Assembly (NCBI GenBank): GCA_039680225.1
Contig: JBDKTK010000280.1
Coordinates: 1-11,673 of the forward strand
DNA length: 11,673 nt
Direction: 5' to 3'
Source: JBDKTK01 sp039680225
GTDB taxonomy: Bacteria; Desulfobacterota; Syntrophia; Syntrophales; UBA4778
Part shown: positions 1 to 7,553 of the stretch, in pieces
How the letters are laid out: each line of letters begins with the position of its first letter
Numbering within the stretch: position 1 is the stretch's first letter
Translations under genes and position numbers: made by a program
The notes under the pieces: model-generated
Told to the model about the DNA's origin: nothing
What the model saw: the letters and a program-made list of their open reading frames with translations, nothing else
The model's database searches: none

Positions 1-736
1 ACGGCCTGTCCTTTTCCTCCATCGCGGACCTCAGGGCGGTATCGATCGCGGCCAGGCCGTTCCCGTCCTTTACATTCCGGACGTGCCAGCCAAAGGCATT
101 GAAGCGTTTCCCGATATCTTCGGTGAAAGTGATATTCGTCCCCGCGGAGAGCGACACGCGGTTGGCGTCGTACAGGTAGATCAGTTTGCCGAGTTTGAGG
201 TGGCCCGCGAGAGACCCCGCTTCGGAGGAGATGCCCTCCATCAGGTCGCCGTCGCTGACAATTGAGAACGTATAGTGGTTTATGATTTCATGACCCGGCC
301 GGTTGTAATTGGCGGCCAGGTATTTTTCGGCGATTGCCAGGCCCACGCCGTTTGCGAAGCCCTGGCCGAGGGGGCCCGTGGTAACCTCGACTCCCGGCGT
401 GCGCGCCCGCTCGGGATGCCCCGGCGTCTTGCTGTCCCACTGCCGGAAACACTTCAGGTCATCCAGTGTAAGTTCATATCCGGTAAGGTGGAGCAGGCTG
501 TAAAGCATTGCCGAGCCGTGGCCCGCCGAGAGGATGAACCTGTCGCGGTCGAACCAGTCGGGGTGCTCCGGGTTGAATTTCATGTGGCGCATCCACAGCA
601 CGTAAGCCATCGCGGCCGCGTCCAGCGGCAGCCCCGGATGGCCGCTGTTCGCCTTCTGGACCATGTCAACGGACAGCATCCTGATGGTGTTGATACAAAG
701 CCGGTCAAGGTCCCTGGTGTTTTTGCGATTTCCCAT
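1..736 (-). CDS. tkt: Transketolase, N-terminal third (runs off the left edge)
   Basis: Transketolase moves two-carbon ketol units between sugar phosphates using thiamine diphosphate (TPP), in the cytoplasm, in the pentose phosphate or Calvin pathways. About 245 codons are visible of a family length near 660, and the frame is open to the edge. Visible landmarks are NSGHPG (His33), LSAGHGSAMLY (about 69-79), TTGPLGQG (119-126) and the TPP/metal motif, in which SDGDLMEG (161-168) is followed 30 residues after Asp162 by Asn192 in YDAN. The first Gly of the usual GDG is Ser here, a variant I recall from other bacterial transketolases. The ATG at 736 has a strong AAGGAGG site at 741-747, four bases upstream. 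It starts 23 bp after the PCD-like gene, so it is probably co-transcribed. It could be a stand-alone housekeeping gene; the sequence shows no separate promoter. Confidence 0.95.
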   Translation of the reverse strand, partial: MGNRKNTRDLDRLCINTIRMLSVDMVQKANSGHPGLPLDAAAMAYVLWMRHMKFNPEHPDWFDRDRFILSAGHGSAMLYSLLHLTGYELTLDDLKCFRQWDSKTPGHPERARTPGVEVTTGPLGQGFANGVGLAIAEKYLAANYNRPGHEIINHYTFSIVSDGDLMEGISSEAGSLAGHLKLGKLIYLYDANRVSLSAGTNITFTEDIGKRFNAFGWHVRNVKDGNGLAAIDTALRSAMEEKDRP

Positions 737-759
737 TGCGCCTCCTTGATGATGATCGG

Positions 760-1080
760 TCAATAAATGCAGTCGGATTTAGCCGCCATTATAAAATCGT
801 TCCTTGAAAGCCCGCCGACCTTGCCGGTTGAGAATGTCAATTTCACTTTGCCGGAGGACATGAAAATATCCGGATAATGGTCCTCGTTGACGGCCGTCGC
901 GGCCACCCTGTTCACGAAAGCAAGGGCCAGGAAAAAGTCCCCGAATTTATATTCCCGGTTCAAGACGCCGGCGCTTATTTTCCATTCCGGGACTTGGCGG
1001 GCGAGTTCCTTCGCCTGATCTTCCCCCAGCGGCCTTTCCCCGGCCAGGACGGACCGGCAATGTTCGTTGGCGATGCCCAT
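760..1080 (-). CDS. PCD/DCoH-family protein (4a-hydroxytetrahydrobiopterin dehydratase-like), active site degenerate
   Basis: This 106-residue protein has the size and fold signature of pterin-4a-carbinolamine dehydratase, which normally dehydrates the hydroxylated pterin made by aromatic amino acid hydroxylases. Family features seen are LPLGE-like N-terminal segment, PEW (31-33), KFGDFFLALAFVNRVA (45-60), DHYPDI (67-72), GGLSRNDF (89-96) and AAK (99-101). The catalytic pattern is eroded: of the usual His-His pair the first is kept (His68) and the second is Tyr69, the aromatic residue expected six after the Pro is Ser76, and the third histidine is Gly86. Activity is therefore doubtful and a non-catalytic or altered role is possible. 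I chose the ATG at 1080 because GGGAGG (1086-1091) sits five bases upstream; the in-frame GTG at 1086 lies inside that site. It begins 2 bp after the oxidoreductase stop, so translation is probably coupled. Confidence 0.85.
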   Translation of the reverse strand: MGIANEHCRSVLAGERPLGEDQAKELARQVPEWKISAGVLNREYKFGDFFLALAFVNRVAATAVNEDHYPDIFMSSGKVKLTFSTGKVGGLSRNDFIMAAKSDCIY

Positions 1081-1082
1081 GT

Positions 1083-2294
1083 TCACCTCCCGCCCGTCAG
1101 AATTGAAATCCCGCCGCCCAGGTCATCCAAACCTGTTGGACCGCGGATGATCTCGCGGGCCGCAGGTATCCGTTCCCATATGTTGCAGAGCATGATGCCC
1201 CTGATCTTCCCGTTCGCCAGGTAATAGATTATGCCCTTTTCGAATTCCTTTTCCCATACGGCCTTCGTGTCGAGAGATGAATTGACCTCGCCGACGGCCT
1301 CGTAGCCGAATTCGAACAGGTCCGAGAAAAAGTACGGCATGTGATCATACCTGTCCGTATTTCCCGCCATGTTGCGGCCGGCAAACATGCCCTGGTTGAG
1401 GGCATTGTCCCAGTGCTCCACGCGCGCGCCCTTGCCGAGGGCCTCGTAAGGGAAAAAGGCATTGTCGCCGGCGGCGTATATGTCGGGATGCGAGGTCTGG
1501 AGATATGCGTTCACAATTATGCCGTTTTCAGCGGTCAGGCGGGCGCTCCCGGCCAGGTCCGTCTCCGGCGCGATACCCACGCCCACGACGAGGACATCGG
1601 ATTCGACCCGGCTTTTCCCGGTGCGGGTGATGAATTTTCCCGCGTTCTTCTCGAAGCGCCCGGGCTTCTCTCCGGCAAGGACCTTTATGCCCCTTTCCCG
1701 GTAAGTTTCGGTCAGTTTTCTGCCGAGGTCTTGCGGGAATACCCGGTCTGCAAGGAGTTCGCCGGGGAAGATCATCGTCACATCCACGCCGGACTTGTTG
1801 AGGGAGGCGGCAAGTTCGGAGCCGATGAAGCCGCCCCCGATGATCACCGCCGAGCTTCCCTTGACGGCCTTTGCCCTGACCTTCTCATAGTCGTCCAGGT
1901 CGCGGTAATAAACGATCCCCTCCAGTTCGCTCCCCGGGATGGGCAGGCTGCGCGGTATCCCGCCGGTGGCGATGAGGAGCTTCTCGAATTTGATTGAGCG
2001 GGGACCGGTCTGGATCTCTTTGCTGTCGGGATCGATCGAGTCCACCTTTGTCGCAAGGGCAAGCTCCACATTGTTGCGCTCGTAGAAATTCCGGTCATTG
2101 AGGAAGATGTCCTCAACCTTTTTTTCGCCCCACCAGAGCTGCTTCGTGAGCGGCGGCCGGTCATAGGGGAGATGCTTTTCGCTCCCGACAAGGAGCAGCG
2201 GCCCTTTCGGATCGACCTCGCGGATCCCCTTCACGGCGGAAGCGCCGGCCAGGCCGCCGCCGATTACGATGTACTTGTATGATCCTGATGTCAT
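1083..2294 (-). CDS. AIF/ferredoxin-reductase-like FAD-dependent NAD(P)H oxidoreductase
   Basis: This 403-residue soluble flavoprotein has the two-dinucleotide-fold layout of the pyridine nucleotide-disulfide oxidoreductase superfamily. The FAD fold shows YIVIGGGLAGAS (8-19), a YDRPPLTKQLW segment (44-54) and ATGG (109-112). The NAD(P)H fold shows IIGGGFIGSELA (151-162) and GVGIAPET (238-245). The second FAD signature is IYAAGD (272-277). RVEHWDNALNQG (291-302) and PYFFSDLF (320-327) resemble the AIF and Rieske-type ferredoxin reductase group, which take electrons from NAD(P)H. There is no Cys-x4-Cys disulfide motif, and no C-terminal membrane anchor as in NDH-2. The partner is unknown: ferredoxin, rubredoxin or a quinone-linked carrier are all possible. 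The ATG has AAGGAG five bases upstream, and the nuoN stop lies inside that site. The gene belongs to the nuo transcript by position, but a role with complex I is inference. Confidence 0.88.
   Translation of the reverse strand: MTSGSYKYIVIGGGLAGASAVKGIREVDPKGPLLLVGSEKHLPYDRPPLTKQLWWGEKKVEDIFLNDRNFYERNNVELALATKVDSIDPDSKEIQTGPRSIKFEKLLIATGGIPRSLPIPGSELEGIVYYRDLDDYEKVRAKAVKGSSAVIIGGGFIGSELAASLNKSGVDVTMIFPGELLADRVFPQDLGRKLTETYRERGIKVLAGEKPGRFEKNAGKFITRTGKSRVESDVLVVGVGIAPETDLAGSARLTAENGIIVNAYLQTSHPDIYAAGDNAFFPYEALGKGARVEHWDNALNQGMFAGRNMAGNTDRYDHMPYFFSDLFEFGYEAVGEVNSSLDTKAVWEKEFEKGIIYYLANGKIRGIMLCNIWERIPAAREIIRGPTGLDDLGGGISILTGGR
1086..1091 (-). promoter_or_regulatory. Shine-Dalgarno site of the PCD-like gene
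   Basis: On the minus strand GGGAGG is followed by five bases and the ATG at 1080. It also contains the last codon and part of the TGA stop region of the oxidoreductase. It overlaps the alternative GTG start at 1086, which is why I reject that longer start. Confidence 0.75.
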
Positions 2295-2303
2295 GTTATC
2301 TCC

Positions 2304-3752
2304 TTAATATCCCGCGCCGAACCCGATGCTGACGCGCGCAATCCAGTCGAGCAGCGGGGCAGGGTAGAGACCCCACCAGATCAGCAGGACGAGCAGCACG
2401 CCCAGCGCAATCCTCCCTTCATACCGCGGGGCTGCCGCGGCTGCCCTTTCCGGCGCCCCGCTGAAAATGGCGAGAATCAGCCTCAGGTAATAGAAAAGCC
2501 CGATGCCGCTGTTCAGGATCAGCATGATAATGAGCAGCCACAGCGAGGAGCCCACGCCGGCCGCCACGAGATAAAATTTCGCAAAGAACCCGGCCGTGAC
2601 CGGCATCCCGGCAAGAGAAAGGACCATGAGCGTGAAGAGCACGGCCGTCCCGGGCTGCCGCTGAAAGAGGCCCCTGAAGTCTTCAAGCGAATCGGCCTCC
2701 CGGACGCCGCCGGCCGTCAGCACCGCAATGACCCCGAAACAGCCGAGCGTCATTACAAAGTATATCACCAGGTAGAAAGCGACCGCCTGGAACCGCATGG
2801 CGCCGGCCGCCAGGAAAGCGACCAGGATGTATCCCATGTGCGCTATGGACGAGCAGGCCAGCAGTCTTTTTACATTGTCCTGGTAAAGCGCGAGCAGGTT
2901 CCCCACAAACATCGAAAGTACAGACAGCACGGTGAAGAAACCGAACACGGGGACCTGGTCCTGGAGGTCGTATCCGGAAAAGATGCGGAAGAGTATCCCG
3001 AATACGGCGCCCTTTGACACAGTGGCGATAAACGCCGTGGCCGGGGCGGGAGAGCCCTCGTACACATCGGGCGCCCACATATGGAACGGCGCCAGGGCCA
3101 GCTTGAACGCAAAGCCCGCCAGGGTCAGGGCAAGCCCGCTCACCACAAGGGGGCTGAGCGTTTCAGCGGAGGCGGGCCCCGCAATACGGGATGCGACAAC
3201 GGGTATTTCCATGCTGCCGGTCGAGGCATAAAGCAGGGCAAGGCCGAAGAGCAAAAATGAGGAGGATACCGATGCCAGGCCCAGGTACTTGATTCCCGCT
3301 TCAAGGCTGCTCTCTTTCTCCCTGACGTAAGCTATTAAAGCATAGAGCGAGACGCTCAATATTTCCAGGCCCAGAAATAATGTCGTAAAGTGCGCCGACC
3401 AGGTCAGCGTTACGGCCCCCAGCGCGGCCAGGATGAGGAGCAGATAGAATTCATCGGCGGGGCTCTCCCCGAGGCCGCGGTAACTGCGGGCGAGCAGCAG
3501 CACCGCGAGCGTCGCAAAAAGAATCAGCGCAGCAAAGAAAATGGACAGGCCGTCGACTGTAAGCAGGCGCCCCACCGGCCGGAAATTATTTGCCGAGACA
3601 GCAACACACAGGAGAGACAGGGACGTTCCCGCCAGGGCGGCCCAGAACGAAAACGAGGAATTCCTTTTGACGGCGATCCCGAGCAGGACCGCGAGCGAGG
3701 TCGCAAGCAGCGCCGGAAGCGGCAGTATTGCGGCGAGATCAGGCCCCGTCAT
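2304..3752 (-). CDS. nuoN: NADH-quinone oxidoreductase subunit N
   Basis: NuoN is one of the three antiporter-like, proton-pumping subunits of the complex I membrane arm, next to NuoK. The protein is 482 residues, close to the usual length, and almost entirely hydrophobic, with about 14 membrane segments. Key residues are seen where expected: Glu130 (FLGLEILSVSLYAL), Lys217 (AFKLALAPFHMWAPDVYEG), Lys247 (TVSKGAVF) and Lys392 (TAGFFAKFYL). The frame extends upstream to an ATG at 3806, but that 18-residue extension is polar and lies inside nuoM. The ATG at 3752 starts one base after the nuoM TGA, has AGGAGAGG upstream and gives a normal NuoN N-terminus, so I use it. It ends 9 bp before the flavoprotein gene, and no terminator lies between them. 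Confidence 0.96.
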   Translation of the reverse strand: MTGPDLAAILPLPALLATSLAVLLGIAVKRNSSFSFWAALAGTSLSLLCVAVSANNFRPVGRLLTVDGLSIFFAALILFATLAVLLLARSYRGLGESPADEFYLLLILAALGAVTLTWSAHFTTLFLGLEILSVSLYALIAYVREKESSLEAGIKYLGLASVSSSFLLFGLALLYASTGSMEIPVVASRIAGPASAETLSPLVVSGLALTLAGFAFKLALAPFHMWAPDVYEGSPAPATAFIATVSKGAVFGILFRIFSGYDLQDQVPVFGFFTVLSVLSMFVGNLLALYQDNVKRLLACSSIAHMGYILVAFLAAGAMRFQAVAFYLVIYFVMTLGCFGVIAVLTAGGVREADSLEDFRGLFQRQPGTAVLFTLMVLSLAGMPVTAGFFAKFYLVAAGVGSSLWLLIIMLILNSGIGLFYYLRLILAIFSGAPERAAAAAPRYEGRIALGVLLVLLIWWGLYPAPLLDWIARVSIGFGAGY

Positions 3753-3753
3753 T

Positions 3754-5331
3754 TCATTCCTCTCCTTTGCCGCCGGGTTGTCTTCGGTCCGGGAAAATTT
3801 TTTCAATCCGGAGCGGACCAGTATCTTTTGCCATTCCCCCCGTTGAAATGATGCCGGTCCGGCCGGCTTTAACCGAAACGGTATTCATCGCCGTATTCAT
3901 TAAGGGCTGCGGGTAAATTCCGATCCAGAGCAGGATCGCGATCATGGGAGCGATTACCGCGGCCTCTCTCCACGACAGGTCGGGCAGGGAGAGTTCAACA
4001 GGAGAGGCGGGAGGCGGGCCGAAGAAAACCCTTCTGACCATGGTCAATGCATAGATCGTGGAAAAGACCAGCCCCGCGGAGGCCAAAACAGCTGCGGGGA
4101 TGTTCACCTGGAATGTGCCGAGCAGGACAAGGAATTCGGCGATGAAGTTGCCGATCCCGGGCAGGCCCATCGACGCCAGGGCGAAAAAGATCGTCACCGA
4201 GCCCAGGCGCGGCATTACCGGCCAGAGTCCGCCCATCCTGCCGAGCTCCCGGGTTTGCAGCCTGTCCTGGAGAAATCCCGCAATCACGAAGAGGGCCCCC
4301 GTGCTGAATGCGTGGCAGATGATCTGGAGAATGGCGCCCTGCAGGGCGATGGCGGTCCCGGCATAAATCCCGAGCAGGACGAACCCCATGTGGCTCACGC
4401 TCGTATAGGCGACCAGCCTTTTGAGATCGGTCTGGGCATAAGACATGAACGCGCCGTAAAGGACCCCTGCGACCCCGAGGGCGAGGGCGGCCGGGGCGAT
4501 ATATCCGGAAGCAGCCGGGAAGAGCGGCAGGGCCAGGCGCAGCAGGCCGTACGCGCCGGTCTTGAGCAGCAGGGCCGCGAGGATTATGCTTCCGGCCGTC
4601 GGCGCTTCGGCGTGCGCGTCCGGAAGCCAGGTATGGAAAGGCACAACCGGCAGTTTGACCGCGAAGGCCGCGACGAACCCCAGCATCAGGAGCATGGACG
4701 CCCCCGGCCCCGTTTTCGTGCCGATTAGCTGGGGCAGATAAAACGTGAAATTGCCGGTCGCATTTGCATGGATGAAGAACAGTCCCAGGATCGAGGCCAG
4801 CAGGAAAAGGCCGCTGAACTGGGTGAAGATGAAATATTTAATGGCTGCATAAGCTCTTTGCTCATGGCCCCAGACGGCAATCAGGAAGAACATGGGAATC
4901 AGCATGAGCTCCCAGAAGAAAGAGAAGAGGATAAGGTCCATTGCGAGAAAGACCCCCAGGACTCCCGACAGCGTCCAGAGCAGGCACAAATGGAAAAAGC
5001 CAGGCTGGCTTTCATCTTGAGTCCGGGTGGACGCAACGGCAACGATCCCGATAACAAGAGTCAGGATGACGAGCAGGAGGCTCAGGCCATCCATGGCCAG
5101 ATCGATCCCGATGCCCAGCCCCGGGACCCAGGGCAGGTGGAATTCCGCAATCCACTCCGCTGCGGGAATCTCCGAACCGTAAACACCGGTCCACGTGAGG
5201 GCCGCCAGAATCAGATTAACGAGCAGGACGGAATACGAAACAATGCGAGGCCCGGCCGGGCCGGACCTTCCCAGCACCCAGGCCAGGAGCCCGCCGAAAA
5301 TCAGCAGCAATATCATCCAGGGCAGGACCAT
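3754..5331 (-). CDS. nuoM: NADH-quinone oxidoreductase subunit M
   Basis: NuoM is the middle antiporter-like proton pump of the complex I membrane arm. The 525-residue protein has about 14 membrane segments. The conserved charges are present: Glu141 in SFFWELMLIPMF, Lys226 in FAVKLPVVPFHTWLPDAHAE, Lys257 in LLLKTGAYG and Glu399 in GNFIAEFLVLLG. The signature AYTSVSHMGFVLLG (308-321) is also present. The last roughly 40 residues, after the final membrane helix, form a polar Gly/Lys/Arg-rich tail (AKDTGPLRIEKIFPDRRQ and on), longer than I expect for NuoM. The ATG start has AAGGA upstream overlapping the nuoL stop region, ten bases after nuoL. The stop is one base from nuoN, so the two are probably translationally coupled. 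Confidence 0.97.
   Translation of the reverse strand: MVLPWMILLLIFGGLLAWVLGRSGPAGPRIVSYSVLLVNLILAALTWTGVYGSEIPAAEWIAEFHLPWVPGLGIGIDLAMDGLSLLLVILTLVIGIVAVASTRTQDESQPGFFHLCLLWTLSGVLGVFLAMDLILFSFFWELMLIPMFFLIAVWGHEQRAYAAIKYFIFTQFSGLFLLASILGLFFIHANATGNFTFYLPQLIGTKTGPGASMLLMLGFVAAFAVKLPVVPFHTWLPDAHAEAPTAGSIILAALLLKTGAYGLLRLALPLFPAASGYIAPAALALGVAGVLYGAFMSYAQTDLKRLVAYTSVSHMGFVLLGIYAGTAIALQGAILQIICHAFSTGALFVIAGFLQDRLQTRELGRMGGLWPVMPRLGSVTIFFALASMGLPGIGNFIAEFLVLLGTFQVNIPAAVLASAGLVFSTIYALTMVRRVFFGPPPASPVELSLPDLSWREAAVIAPMIAILLWIGIYPQPLMNTAMNTVSVKAGRTGIISTGGMAKDTGPLRIEKIFPDRRQPGGKGEE
3759..3767 (-). promoter_or_regulatory. Shine-Dalgarno site that decides the nuoN start
   Basis: On the minus strand AAGGAGAGG ends six bases before the ATG at 3752. 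It lies within the last codons of nuoM, so ribosomes ending nuoM can restart on nuoN. The upstream ATG at 3806 would need translation through nuoM and has no comparable site that I can see. Confidence 0.7.
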
Positions 5332-5341
5332 TTTTACGTCC

Positions 5342-7240
5342 TTACATGCTGATCGCCATAATCAGCAAAATGAATGTGCCGATCGCTATGCCCGCGGCGT
5401 ACCACCGGAGCTTCCCGGCCTGGGAAAGCCTCAGTCCCCCGAACAGCGACGCCGCCGCATAGGCGATACCGGAGAAAAACAGGTCGATGAAATCTCTCCT
5501 GTTGGCGCGCGCGAGCCACCGGAACCGGTCCGCAAAGATTGCGGCGTAGATGAAATCGAATCCCCAGCCGGTAAAGAAATACCTTTGCAGGGCCGTACCG
5601 GCGGGCGCCGCCGCCATCCGGTCAACGTAACCCGGTCTCCTTACGTAGATGAAATATGCGAAGTACACTCCAATCAGGGGGGCCAGAAAGGTATCCGTAT
5701 ACAGGAATACTTCCGTCCAGATTGAAACCGTCTTTTCCGCCGGCAGGGGAAGGGAGCTCCGCAGAAAATCCGTGAACAGGCTGATGCCGCCCAGGTAAAC
5801 AGGTGTCTGCACAAAGCCGGCAATTATGGATAGTGCGGACAAGACAGTCAGGGGGGCGATAATCAAAATTCCATTTATTTCCGTCCTGATGAGCGGCAGG
5901 ATTTTAAGCTCCCCGAAGAAAGTCAGGAATACCATCCTGGAAGTGTAAAGGGCGGTGAGGAAGGCCCCGGCGAGAGCTCCTGCCCACAGCCAGGCATTTC
6001 CCGTTTGCGACACCCACGCTTCGTACAGGATCAGGTCCTTGCTGTAGAAACCCGCCGTCACCAGCGGAATCGCCGCGAGCGAGGCGGACCCGATGAGGAA
6101 TGCCGCGAAGATCAGCGGCATGGCCTTCCGGAGCCCTCCCAGCTTGAACATATCATGCTCGTCCGCCATGGCCTTGATAACGGCGCCGGCGCAAAGGAAC
6201 AGCAGGGCCTTGAAGCAGGCGTGCGTGCCCAGGTGGAAAATGCCCGCGCCGAATGCCCCCACTCCCATGGCGAGGAACATGTAGCCGATCTGGCTCATGG
6301 TGGAATAGGCGAGCACCCGCTTGATGTCCCGCTGCACGAGAGCGCTCGCTCCCGCGATCAGCAGAGTGAGCGTGCCGATTACGGCGGTGAGCGCCATGAC
6401 CGCCGGGGCGAGCTCAAAGAATACATGCGACCTCGCGATCAGGTAAACGCCCGCCGTGACCATCGTGGCCGCATGCAGCAGCGCGCTGACAGGCGAAGGC
6501 CCGGCCATCGCGTCGGGAAGCCAGATTTGAAGAGGCAGTTGCGCTGACTTGCCCACCGCGCCTCCCAGGATCATCAGGGCGGCGAGCGCGGCCGGCAGCT
6601 CCCCGGCGGACCATTGCGCGGAGGCCCTTTGCGAAGCTGCCTGGATGTCGAGGGTCCCGAGCTGAGTGAAGATCACGAACAGGCCGATAGCCAGCAGGAA
6701 ATCGCCGACCCGCGTCACGATGAAAGCCTTATCCGCGGCGAGGACGTTTTCCGTGTCCCTGTACCAGAAACCGATGAGCAGGTAACTGCAGAACCCGACG
6801 CCCTCCCAACCCAGGTACAAGAGGAGGAAATCGCCCGCGAGCACAAGCAGGAGCATTGATCCGGCAAACAGGTTCATGCCGGCGAAGAACCTTCCGTAAC
6901 CTTCGTCCTCTTTCATGAAAGCGGCAGAGTAAAGGTGGATGAGGAAAGAGACAATGGAAACAACAAGGGCCATGACGGCGGAGAGCGAATCAAGGTACAG
7001 GGAGATGCCGGGGCTCAAACCTCCGGCGGCAAACCATGTCCAGAGATATTGGACAACAGCCTGTCCGGGATTCCCCCCTATGTAACTGCCGCAGACGATT
7101 ATTGCCAGGACTGCAGCTATAGCCGTGGAGCCGCAGCCGATCAGGGCGATTGATCTGCGCGAAAGCCGGCAGCCGCCCAGCGAAAGGATGATAAATCCCA
7201 GGAGCGGGAAAGCGGGGATGAAGGCGATCAGTCCGGACAT
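5342..7240 (-). CDS. nuoL: NADH-quinone oxidoreductase subunit L
   Basis: NuoL is the distal antiporter-like proton pump of complex I. It carries the long lateral helix that runs along the membrane arm. From the ATG at 7240 the protein has 632 residues. Key residues are Glu146 (YLGWEGVGFCSYLLIGFWY), Lys231 (GGAVGKSAQLPLQIWLPDAM) and Lys401-Asp402 (AGFYSKDLIL). The C-terminal region has the lateral-helix segment (around 515-600, including TGWGFDFIYAAIFADRF) and a final membrane helix preceded by LRLSQAGKLRWY, which from memory resembles the E. coli NuoL end. The frame also has a TTG at 7246 that would overlap the nuoK stop, but the AGGGG site (7247-7251) is six bases from the ATG and directly adjacent to that TTG, so I prefer the ATG. 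Confidence 0.97.
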   Translation of the reverse strand: MSGLIAFIPAFPLLGFIILSLGGCRLSRRSIALIGCGSTAIAAVLAIIVCGSYIGGNPGQAVVQYLWTWFAAGGLSPGISLYLDSLSAVMALVVSIVSFLIHLYSAAFMKEDEGYGRFFAGMNLFAGSMLLLVLAGDFLLLYLGWEGVGFCSYLLIGFWYRDTENVLAADKAFIVTRVGDFLLAIGLFVIFTQLGTLDIQAASQRASAQWSAGELPAALAALMILGGAVGKSAQLPLQIWLPDAMAGPSPVSALLHAATMVTAGVYLIARSHVFFELAPAVMALTAVIGTLTLLIAGASALVQRDIKRVLAYSTMSQIGYMFLAMGVGAFGAGIFHLGTHACFKALLFLCAGAVIKAMADEHDMFKLGGLRKAMPLIFAAFLIGSASLAAIPLVTAGFYSKDLILYEAWVSQTGNAWLWAGALAGAFLTALYTSRMVFLTFFGELKILPLIRTEINGILIIAPLTVLSALSIIAGFVQTPVYLGGISLFTDFLRSSLPLPAEKTVSIWTEVFLYTDTFLAPLIGVYFAYFIYVRRPGYVDRMAAAPAGTALQRYFFTGWGFDFIYAAIFADRFRWLARANRRDFIDLFFSGIAYAAASLFGGLRLSQAGKLRWYAAGIAIGTFILLIMAISM

Positions 7241-7242
7241 GG

Positions 7243-7545
7243 TCAACCCCTGAGCCTGCTGGCCGCGTCGGAATCAAGCGTCCTGATTTTCCCGTATAAT
7301 TTAAGGACGAGGGCCAGCCCGACCGCAACCTCGGCGGCAGCCAGCATCAGGATAAATATGAACATGACCTGGCCGTCCGGGCCGCCCCATGAAGCGCCGG
7401 CGCTCACGAATGCGAGGCCCGCGGCGTTGAGCATGATTTCCAGGGACATCAGCATGAAAATTAGGTCCCTCCTGACCAGGACTCCGAAGAGCCCCAGCAG
7501 GAAAAGCACCCATGACAGGATAAGCCCTTTTTCCGGGAGTCCCAT
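7243..7545 (-). CDS. nuoK: NADH-quinone oxidoreductase subunit K
   Basis: NuoK is a small membrane subunit of complex I, related to MrpC, that takes part in the proton path between the quinone site and the antiporter-like subunits. It has 100 residues, the usual length, and three membrane helices. The two essential buried glutamates are at the standard positions: Glu36 in MLMSLEIMLNAAGLAF and Glu72 in LAAAEVAVGLALVL. The ATG at 7545 has AAGGAAG just upstream. The gene begins 8 bp after the nuoJ stop, and its stop lies 2 bp before the nuoL ATG. Confidence 0.97.
   Translation of the reverse strand: MGLPEKGLILSWVLFLLGLFGVLVRRDLIFMLMSLEIMLNAAGLAFVSAGASWGGPDGQVMFIFILMLAAAEVAVGLALVLKLYGKIRTLDSDAASRLRG
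7247..7251 (-). promoter_or_regulatory. Shine-Dalgarno site that decides the nuoL start
   Basis: AGGGG on the minus strand lies inside the last codons of nuoK. It is six bases from the ATG at 7240 and touches the alternative TTG at 7246, which favours the ATG. Confidence 0.55.
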
Positions 7546-7553
7546 ATGCTTCC

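Noticed and set aside
3753..3806. Upstream nuoN start at 3806 (18 extra residues)
   Set aside because: The extension is polar, lies within the nuoM coding sequence, and a better ribosome site precedes the ATG at 3752.
1341..5352. Long open frames on the plus strand (for example 1341-1997, 4255-4728 and 4768-5352)
   Set aside because: They lie antisense to clear nuoM, nuoN and flavoprotein genes, have low-complexity Arg/Gln/Glu/Pro-rich products and show no family signature. They are expected from GC-rich codon use on the other strand.
6005..6547. Plus-strand frame of 180 codons antisense to nuoL
   Set aside because: It is Arg/His/Glu-rich, has no recognisable motif and is entirely covered by a well-conserved nuoL.
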